Source: Myxococcales bacterium
GTDB lineage: Bacteria; Myxococcota; Polyangia; Nannocystales; Nannocystaceae
Direction: 5' to 3'
DNA length: 64,000 nucleotides
NCBI GenBank assembly: GCA_016793465.1
Contig: JAEUJW010000067.1
Coordinates: 248,001-312,000, forward strand
A program made the position numbers and the translations under genes. The notes under the pieces are model-generated. The model saw only the letters and a program-made list of their open reading frames with translations. It searched no databases and was not told the origin of the DNA. Positions within the stretch are counted from its first letter, which is position 1. Every line of letters starts with the position of its first letter. Below, in pieces: positions 58,199 to 64,000 of this stretch.

Positions 58199-60145
58199 AT
58201 GTCCCGTCCGGCGACACGGCGCCCCGCGCCGGCCCCGACCCCGCCGAGCCGCGCCGCGGGCCCGTCTGCACGCCGTTCCGCGGTCGCCGCGTCGCGCCTT
58301 GCGACCGTGTTCGCCGGGCTGCTCGTCGCCTGCGTCACGGCCGGCGCGTCGTCGACGTCCGCGGCGACGTCCGCGGCCACGTCGCCGGCGCCGTCGTCCC
58401 GCCGCGCCGTGCAGTACGCGCTCGAGATCCCCGCGCCGGCCAGCCAGTGGATCCACGTGACGATGACGGTCACGCGACCCCGCGGCCTGCGGACCCGCGT
58501 CGCCATGCCCGCGTGGACGCCCGGCTCGTACCTCGTCCGCGACCACGCGCGCCACGTCGACGACCTGCGCGCCGAGGACCTGCGCGGCCGCCCGCTCGCC
58601 GTCGAACGCCTCGACAAGCAGACCTGGCGCGTCGACCACGGCCTCGGCGGCTTCCGCGTGCGCTACCGGGTGTTCGCCGCGGAGCCCGGCGTGCGCACCA
58701 ACTTCGTCGACGACCGCCACGGCACGCTCAACGGCGCCGGCCTGTTCCTCTACCTGATCGGCGAGACCGGCCGCCCCGCCGACCTCGCGCTCACGCTGCC
58801 GCGCGGCTGGCAGGCCCACACCGCGCTCGCGGCCGCCGCGTCCGGCCCGCTCCGCTTCACCGCGCCCGACTACGACGGCCTGATCGACGCGCCGATCGCC
58901 CTCGGCACCCCCGAGGTCCGCGGCTTCACCGTCGGTCGCACGCGCGTCGAGCTCGTGTTCTCCGCGCCCGCCGGCAGCAACGCCGACACCGCCCGCATCG
59001 CCGCCGACCTCGAGAAGGTCGTCGCCGCCTTCGCCCGCCTCATGGGCGGCCTGCCGCTCGACCGCTACGTGTTCCTCGTGCTCGCCGACGAGACCGGCGA
59101 CGGCGGCCTCGAGCACGCCGGCAGCACCCTCATGCGCGTGCCTCGCGACATGTTCGGCGAGCCCGGCGGCTACCGCAAGCTCACCAACCTCGCCGCCCAC
59201 GAGTTCTTCCACGTGTGGAACGTGAAGCGCATCCGCGACGCCGCGCTCACCCCCTACGACTACAGCCAGGAGAACTACAGCTCGCTCCTCTGGTTCCACG
59301 AGGGCTTCACCGAGACGATGGAGCAGACCGCGCTGCTGCGCGCCGGCATCGTCGGCGGCGACGAGTGGCTGCGCGAGCTCGCCGCCGCGTGGACCGCCTA
59401 CGTGCGCCGCCCCGGCCGCAACCACGCCGCCCTCGCCGACCTCAGCTTCGACGCCTGGACCAAGGCCTACAAGCCCTCGCCGAGCCACGGCAACACGCTC
59501 GTCAGCTACTACGAGAAGGGCTACCTGCTCGGCGTCTGCCTCGACCTCGAGCTGCGCCTGCGCTCGGCGCGGCACGGCCAGTCCGGCTCGCTCGCCGGGC
59601 TGTTCCGCCGCCTGATGGCCAGCCACGGCGCGCGCGGCCGCGGCATCACCCGCGAGGACATCCTCGCGGCCGCCGAGGCCGAGGCCGGCGAGTCGCTGAC
59701 CGAGTTCTTCGTGCGCCACGTCGACGGCACCGCCGAGCTGCCGCTGCCCGAGCTGCTGCCGCAGATCGGCGTGACCGTGACGAGCAGCGCCCGCACCCCG
59801 CCGCGCGCCTACAGCGGCCTCGCCCTCGAGCCCGATCGAACCATCAAGAACATCGAGCCGGGCTCGCCCGCCGAGGCCGCCGGGCTCATGCTCGGCGACG
59901 AGGTCGTCGCCGTCGCCGACCTGCGCGTGACCACCGGCGCGCAGGCGCTGGCCCGCCTCGGCGAGCGCCGCGTCGGCGACAAGCTCGAGGTCGCGGTGTT
60001 CCGCGCCGGCCGCCTCGTGCGCGCCAGCCTCACCCTCGCCGCCGACCCGCACCGCACCTACAGCTTCGAACCCACCGCCGACGCCGCGCTGCCGCCCCAG
60101 ACCCTCGGCCTGCGCCGCGCCTGGCTGGCCCGCGACCCCAGGTGA
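58199..60145 (+). CDS. M61-family glycyl aminopeptidase with C-terminal PDZ domain
   Basis: A 648-residue protein. A long Arg/Ala-rich N-terminus holds a hydrophobic segment (about 35-48) with a lipobox-like VAC. The M61 catalytic domain has HEFFH (His334-His338) and GFTETME with the next ligand Glu. A PDZ domain closes the chain (about 540-640; GLALEPDRTIKNIEPGSPAEAAGL in short: IEPGSPAEAAGL). Sphingomonas M61 enzymes remove N-terminal glycine. Here the export signal puts it in the periplasm or at the envelope. It diverges from the PhoD pair. Confidence 0.92.
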   Translation: MSRPATRRPAPAPTPPSRAAGPSARRSAVAASRLATVFAGLLVACVTAGASSTSAATSAATSPAPSSRRAVQYALEIPAPASQWIHVTMTVTRPRGLRTRVAMPAWTPGSYLVRDHARHVDDLRAEDLRGRPLAVERLDKQTWRVDHGLGGFRVRYRVFAAEPGVRTNFVDDRHGTLNGAGLFLYLIGETGRPADLALTLPRGWQAHTALAAAASGPLRFTAPDYDGLIDAPIALGTPEVRGFTVGRTRVELVFSAPAGSNADTARIAADLEKVVAAFARLMGGLPLDRYVFLVLADETGDGGLEHAGSTLMRVPRDMFGEPGGYRKLTNLAAHEFFHVWNVKRIRDAALTPYDYSQENYSSLLWFHEGFTETMEQTALLRAGIVGGDEWLRELAAAWTAYVRRPGRNHAALADLSFDAWTKAYKPSPSHGNTLVSYYEKGYLLGVCLDLELRLRSARHGQSGSLAGLFRRLMASHGARGRGITREDILAAAEAEAGESLTEFFVRHVDGTAELPLPELLPQIGVTVTSSARTPPRAYSGLALEPDRTIKNIEPGSPAEAAGLMLGDEVVAVADLRVTTGAQALARLGERRVGDKLEVAVFRAGRLVRASLTLAADPHRTYSFEPTADAALPPQTLGLRRAWLARDPR

Positions 60146-60222
60146 CCGCGCGGCCCCGTGCCGCCCGCCCGCCGACAGCGCCGCGAGCTCCGGCGAATTC
60201 GTGTCGCCGCCGACGCTGGCCG

Positions 60223-61575
60223 TCAGCGCGGCGTGGCGTGCCCGTTCGCCCGGTGTTTGACCACCCGCGGCAAGATCCCCATCTTCTCCGCGACCTCGCG
60301 GTTGGCCGCCTTCAGCGCCTCGGCGTCGTCGGCGGTGATGCCCCGCTCCTGCATCACGTTCGCCAGCATGTTGAGGGCCACGCGGATCGTGCACACGTGG
60401 CCGACGCGGCCGCCGAACAGCGCCGGGTCGAGCAGGCGCTTGTACGCGCCGATGCGCCGCTCCGCGTGCAGCCGGTACACCAGCGCGTCCTGCATCGCGT
60501 TCATCACCGCGATCGGCTCGCGCTCGTGCACGTTGCCGTAGCCGTCGCCGCCCTCGACCAGCGGGCACAGCGAGACCTCGCCGCTGGCCTTGATCCTGAA
60601 CGTCGGGTGCGGCCGGAAAAAGTTCTTGCAGCGCAGGACGTCGTCGGCGATCTCCGCGATCGCCTCGCTCGGGCGCCGCCGGATCTGCACCGCCCCGCCG
60701 ACGTCGACCAGGTTGCTGACGTAGTTGCCGTCGTCGGCGAAGATCCGCCGCCCGCGCGGCAGCTCGGGGTCGATCGGCCCGTAGATCCGGTCCGACAGGT
60801 CGGCCACCCACTCGTGGAACAGCCCGCGCGGCAGCCCCGGGTCGGCCACCAGCGAGACCCGCGGCTGCAGCCCCGCCGCGCGCACCGCGTCGATGCCCGC
60901 GAGCACGCGCCCGTACAGCCCCGGCACCCCGCGGCAGTCGTCGTGGCGCTGGCCCGGCCCGTCGAGGCTGAACACCACGTGGGTCAGCCCGCGCGCGCGC
61001 AGCTCGCGGAAGTAGGCCGCGTCGTCGGCGTAGCGCTTGCCGGCCGCCCAGAAGTCCTGCTGCCCCAAGAACCACCCGCTGGTGATCACCGACGCGTGCG
61101 CGCCGCCCCGCTCGCGGATGTACTCGACGAGCTCGAGCCAGCCGCGCCCGAACAGGGTGACCTCGCCGCCGATGAAGTCGAAGCGTTTGATGTCGATCGG
61201 GATCATGGCGTCGACGACCCGCCGCAGCCGCTCGGGCCTGGCCTCGTGGGTCGCCTCGAGGTTGCTGTTGCGGCAGTGCGCGCAGTCGAGGTTGCACAGC
61301 GTCGTGAACTCGAACACCACCCGCTCGAGGTGCTCGAGCGGGTTGCGGGCGTAGCGCAGGCGCAGCTCGTCGTCGTCGACGTCATCGACCCGCATCAGGA
61401 GCCCGCGCCCCACCAGCGGCTCCAGCCGCTCGTTGCCGGCGACCGCCACCGAGGTGCGCGCCAGCACCGTCGCGCAGGCGGCCACCTCGAGCTCGCCGAG
61501 CCGCTCCTTCACCGCGTTGGCCCGCAGCAGCCGGGCCGCGAAGCGGTGGCCGTAGTTCGTCAGCGCGTAGCGCAT
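60223..61575 (-). CDS. Radical SAM protein with C-terminal Cys-containing region
   Basis: A 450-residue radical SAM enzyme: CNLDCAHC at 94-101 (Cys94, Cys98, Cys101), then IGGEVTLFG, the GGE SAM-binding motif, and SLDGPGQRHDDCRG. Downstream Cys occur in CKNF, SLCPLVEGGDGYGN and VGHVCT, similar to SPASM/twitch regions of peptide-modifying enzymes but not a complete set. Family members use a 5'-deoxyadenosyl radical. The N-terminal 80 residues are a separate, basic helical domain. The gene diverges from the Cys-rich lipoprotein gene, 115 bp between the starts. Reaction unknown. Confidence 0.85.
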   Translation of the reverse strand: MRYALTNYGHRFAARLLRANAVKERLGELEVAACATVLARTSVAVAGNERLEPLVGRGLLMRVDDVDDDELRLRYARNPLEHLERVVFEFTTLCNLDCAHCRNSNLEATHEARPERLRRVVDAMIPIDIKRFDFIGGEVTLFGRGWLELVEYIRERGGAHASVITSGWFLGQQDFWAAGKRYADDAAYFRELRARGLTHVVFSLDGPGQRHDDCRGVPGLYGRVLAGIDAVRAAGLQPRVSLVADPGLPRGLFHEWVADLSDRIYGPIDPELPRGRRIFADDGNYVSNLVDVGGAVQIRRRPSEAIAEIADDVLRCKNFFRPHPTFRIKASGEVSLCPLVEGGDGYGNVHEREPIAVMNAMQDALVYRLHAERRIGAYKRLLDPALFGGRVGHVCTIRVALNMLANVMQERGITADDAEALKAANREVAEKMGILPRVVKHRANGHATPR

Positions 61576-61583
61576 GGGGCGGC

Positions 61584-61589
61584 AGCCTA
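61584..61589 (-). promoter_or_regulatory. TAnnnT motif, TAGGCT, 8 bases before the radical SAM start
   Basis: TAGGCT-GCCGCCCC-ATG on the minus strand, no ribosome binding site. Confidence 0.4.
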
Positions 61590-61678
61590 TCACCCCGCCG
61601 CCGCGCCCCGCACGCCCGTCCCGCGAGCCGACAGCGCCGCCGCTCGAACTCGCCCGACGCACGGCGCGCCGCCCGCGA

Positions 61679-61684
61679 TATCCT
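61679..61684 (+). promoter_or_regulatory. TAnnnT motif, TATCCT, 6 bases before the Cys-rich lipoprotein
   Basis: TATCCT-GCCGGG-ATG, divergent from the radical SAM promoter. Confidence 0.4.
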
Positions 61685-61690
61685 GCCGGG

Positions 61691-62431
61691 ATGACCGCGC
61701 GTGTCCGCCTCGCACCGCTCCTCGCGACCCTCCTGACCGCCTGCGGCTCGCCCGGCGACGGCGGCACCACCAGCTCCGCGGCCACGAGCGAGCCCGGCAC
61801 CACCAGCAGCGGCCCGCCCGCGACGTCCTCGACCACCACGAACACGCCGACCACCACGGACGCGAGCGCGACCGGCTCCGCCACCGACGCCATGACATCG
61901 GCGCCGACCACCGGCACCACCACCGCCGCCGGTCCGACCACCGACCTCACGAGCACGACCGTCGACCTCACCACCACCGGCGACCCCTCGACGACCACCA
62001 CCGGCAACGTCCCCGGCACGACCACAACCGGCGACCCCGACACCGGCGGCAGCGGGTCCTCGACCACCGGCACCACCAACACGACCAACATGACCGGCGG
62101 CGACCCGCCGCCGCCGCCGGCCATGCCGAAGGGCTGCACCGACGCGTGCGAGTGCTGCGAGCCCTGGCCGATCTCCTGGGCCGACGTGCCCGGCGCCACC
62201 CACTACGTCGTGCGCTGGAAGTGCTCGATCAACCCCGAGCAGGTCGTCGACGTCGGCGACGTCAACATGATCGGCGACGTGTGCAACGACATCGACATGT
62301 GCAACGGCATGTGCGCCTTCACCGTCGGCTACATCAAGGTCGAGGCCTGCAACGCCGACGGCTGCTCGATGGCCGTCGATTTCCCCGTCGACGAGATCCC
62401 GATCTCGTGCGGCGGCGGCTGCTGCTGTTAG
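61691..62431 (+). CDS. Thr-rich lipoprotein with Cys-rich C-terminal domain ending CGGGCCC
   Basis: A 246-residue lipoprotein (lipobox LTAC, Cys18). Residues 22-137 are almost only Thr, Ser, Gly, Pro and Ala, a linker. The C-terminal domain (about 145-246) looks like one fibronectin-III-type strand set (ISWADVPGATHYVVRW) with 14 Cys and ends CGGGCCC: Cys240, 244, 245 and 246. The very end resembles a metal-binding or thiol cluster. It is divergently paired with the radical SAM gene. It could be a surface protein, and perhaps a target of that enzyme, but only proximity supports the latter. Confidence 0.82.
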   Translation: MTARVRLAPLLATLLTACGSPGDGGTTSSAATSEPGTTSSGPPATSSTTTNTPTTTDASATGSATDAMTSAPTTGTTTAAGPTTDLTSTTVDLTTTGDPSTTTTGNVPGTTTTGDPDTGGSGSSTTGTTNTTNMTGGDPPPPPAMPKGCTDACECCEPWPISWADVPGATHYVVRWKCSINPEQVVDVGDVNMIGDVCNDIDMCNGMCAFTVGYIKVEACNADGCSMAVDFPVDEIPISCGGGCCC

Positions 62432-62471
62432 CGCTTGCGCGGCCCGACGTCGGCGGGCACCATCGCCGCCG

Positions 62472-63821
62472 ATGCTCGGGCCACGGAGTCGGGCGACCGA
62501 GGGGACGGCGCCGCCGCTGGTCCGGATGCACGGGATCTGGCCGGTCGCGCTGGCCTTCGGCCGCGACCCGCTCGCCGTGCTCCGCGGCGCCCGCCGCCGC
62601 CACGGCGACGTGTTCACCCTCGACTTCGGCCTGTTGAAAATGTCGTTTTGCCTGGGCCCGGCCAACCAGGCCGCGTTCTTCCGCGCCGAGGACGACGTGC
62701 TCGACTTTCAGGCCGCCGTCGCCCAGGTCATGGCCGCGATCCTCGGGCCCGACATGGTCGCCAGCGATCGCCTGGCCGCGCCGACCACCTCGCTGATCCG
62801 CCGCGGCCTGCTGCAGCCCGGCGCGCTCGCCCGTTACGAGGCCGCGATCGACGCCGAGGCCGCGGCCAGCGTCGACGCCTGGCTGCGCGCCGGCGAGATC
62901 GACGTGTTCCCCGCGGTCTCGCGGCTCGTCAACGACATCGCCGTGCGCTGCTTCATGGGCGAGGAGGTCCGCCGCCGCCACGGCGAGGCCGTCGCCGACG
63001 CCTACTACGCCGTCGAGAAGCACGGCAGCGCGCTGCTCTCGGTCGCCTTCCCGCGGCTGCCGCTGCCGTCGGTGCGCCGGGCCGCGGCCGCCCGCGCCGA
63101 GATCCTCGGCGTGCTCACCGACGTCATCCGCACCCGCCGCGCCGCCGCCGGACCCCCGCCCGACGACTACCTGCAGGGCTGGATCGACCACCGCCTCGCC
63201 GACGGCACGCAGCTCGGCGCCGCCGAGATCGAGGCCCACCTGCTCGGCATCCTGTTCGCCGCCCACACCAACACCACCGGCGCGATGGCCTGGACGCTGT
63301 GCGAGCTGCTGCAGCGCCCGGGCCTGCACGCCGAGGTCGTCGACGAGGCCCTGCGCGTGGCCCAGCCCGACACGCGCCGCCTGCAGCTGCTCGGCCGCTG
63401 CTCGCGGGAGACCGCGCGCCTGCACTTCACCCCGCTGCTCGCGCGCAAGGCCCGGCGCCCGTTCCCCGCCGGCGACTACACCGTCCCGCCCGGCCACCTC
63501 GTGTGCATCTCGCCGATCCTCGTGCACCAGGATCCGGTGATCTACCGCGAGCCCTGGCGCTACGACCCCGAGCGCTGGACCGACCCCGCCGTGCACAAGG
63601 CGCGCGTGGTCGCCGGCTCGTTCGTGCAGTTCGGCCTCGGCGCCCACCGCTGCCCCGGCGAGAACTTCGCCGCGCTGGCCTTCACCCGCTGCTGGCACCG
63701 CCTCCTGCGCACCACCTCGCTCGAGCTGCGCACCCGGCCGATCCCCCCGCCCGACTGGTCGAGCGGCGGCACCCCGTTCCCCACCGGCCCCGTGCGCGTG
63801 CGCGTGCGCCCGCGGGCCTAG
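62472..63821 (+). CDS. Cytochrome P450, CYP51-like branch
   Basis: A 449-residue P450. The I-helix segment FAAHTNTTG has the AxHT pattern of CYP51, the K-helix ExxR is ETAR, and the haem loop FGLGAHRCPG contains Cys394. CYP51 enzymes demethylate sterols; the AAHT segment rather than AGQHT leaves room for another oxidation. No signal or membrane anchor is visible at the N-terminus. The gene comes 40 bp after the Cys-rich lipoprotein gene and 64 bp before a FAD-dependent oxidoreductase gene, which may form a pathway with it. A redox partner is not in the window. Confidence 0.88.
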   Translation: MLGPRSRATEGTAPPLVRMHGIWPVALAFGRDPLAVLRGARRRHGDVFTLDFGLLKMSFCLGPANQAAFFRAEDDVLDFQAAVAQVMAAILGPDMVASDRLAAPTTSLIRRGLLQPGALARYEAAIDAEAAASVDAWLRAGEIDVFPAVSRLVNDIAVRCFMGEEVRRRHGEAVADAYYAVEKHGSALLSVAFPRLPLPSVRRAAAARAEILGVLTDVIRTRRAAAGPPPDDYLQGWIDHRLADGTQLGAAEIEAHLLGILFAAHTNTTGAMAWTLCELLQRPGLHAEVVDEALRVAQPDTRRLQLLGRCSRETARLHFTPLLARKARRPFPAGDYTVPPGHLVCISPILVHQDPVIYREPWRYDPERWTDPAVHKARVVAGSFVQFGLGAHRCPGENFAALAFTRCWHRLLRTTSLELRTRPIPPPDWSSGGTPFPTGPVRVRVRPRA

Positions 63822-63875
63822 CCGCGTCGCCGGCGTCGCTTGTCGCCGCCGCGACCCGCGGTTATACCCGCCCGC

Positions 63876-63880
63876 GGAGG
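63876..63880 (+). promoter_or_regulatory. Ribosome binding site GGAGG before the oxidoreductase start
   Basis: GGAGG, 5 bases before the ATG at 63886; one of the few clear Shine-Dalgarno sites in the window. Confidence 0.65.
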
Positions 63881-63885
63881 CTTGT

Positions 63886-64000
63886 ATGGGCAACCGTGTG
63901 ATCGTGTTCGGCGGCGGCGTGGCGGGTCTGGTCGCCGCGGGCGAGCTCGCGGAGCGCGGCTTTCAGGTCACCGTGTACGAGGCCCGCCACTGGGGCGGCA
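63886..64000 (+). CDS. FAD-dependent oxidoreductase, amine-oxidase/desaturase type (5' end only)
   Basis: Thirty-eight residues are visible before the window ends. They contain IVFGGGVAGLVAAGELAERG (dinucleotide-binding GxGxxG region) followed by VTVYEARHWGG, the start typical of phytoene desaturase- and amine-oxidase-like flavoproteins. It follows the P450 gene in the same direction. The type of substrate cannot be told from this part. Confidence 0.75.
   Translation, partial: MGNRVIVFGGGVAGLVAAGELAERGFQVTVYEARHWGG

Overview
The window is very GC-rich DNA, roughly 70-75 % by eye, with densely packed genes. It comes from a bacterium that looks like a myxobacterium, probably of the Nannocystis/Plesiocystis type. 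The reasons are lipoproteins with long Ser/Gly/Thr linkers (several), serine/threonine kinases fused to TPR tails, an AgmX/PglI-domain protein, a topoisomerase I and a small DNA-binding-like protein with histone-H1-like Lys/Ala tracts, and a type VI secretion cluster of the FHA kind. The organism is inferred; no rRNA or other decisive marker is present.

Layout. 1-9.7 kb: part of a type VI secretion (T6SS) locus on the minus strand (tssE, tssF, tssG, tagH, a lipoprotein, then after an SDR enzyme an FHA-CpaF-like fusion and a TssJ-like lipoprotein cut by the window edge). 10-16.5 kb: housekeeping and metabolic genes (EEP phosphatase/nuclease, GH3-like adenylating enzyme, phosphatase-superfamily membrane protein, BolA, lysophospholipase-type hydrolase, acyl-CoA dehydrogenase). 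16.8-19.4 kb: ftsA and ftsQ without ftsZ beside them. 19.7-26.8 kb: cell-surface and secreted genes (MACPF-like secreted protein, L,D-transpeptidase lipoprotein, Cys-rich lipoprotein) plus an acidic/basic winged-helix protein. 27-34.8 kb: topA, an LMW-phosphatase with a lipoprotein, a dihaem beta-barrel protein and its odd-haem lipoprotein partner, and an epoxide-hydrolase-like enzyme. 34.9-44 kb: queD, two large Ser/Thr kinases, and a squalene-hopene-cyclase-family protein coupled to the first kinase. 44-49.5 kb: the complete AmmeMemoRadiSam trio, an orphan tail-collar protein, an O-methyltransferase coupled to msrA, and an SseB-domain protein. 49.5-64 kb: a beta-helix lipoprotein, the AgmX-like protein, a lower-GC two-gene XRE/ImmA-IrrE module, tandem PhoD-like enzymes, an M61 peptidase with PDZ domain, a radical SAM protein divergent from a Cys-rich lipoprotein, a cytochrome P450, and the start of a FAD-dependent oxidoreductase.

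Genes within units are often joined by 4-bp stop/start overlaps (ATGA or GTGA). Many first genes lack a Shine-Dalgarno sequence and instead carry a TAnnnT hexamer 6-11 bases before the start codon, which suggests leaderless transcripts as a common mode of expression. The best candidates for undescribed biology are this promoter/start arrangement, the coupled XRE-metallopeptidase plus 165-residue protein, the FHA protein fused to a CpaF-like domain with a destroyed P-loop inside the T6SS locus, the 20-bp exact repeat placed at the same distance upstream of both ftsA and ftsQ, and the MACPF-like secreted protein. No tRNA, rRNA, CRISPR array or insertion sequence was recognised.
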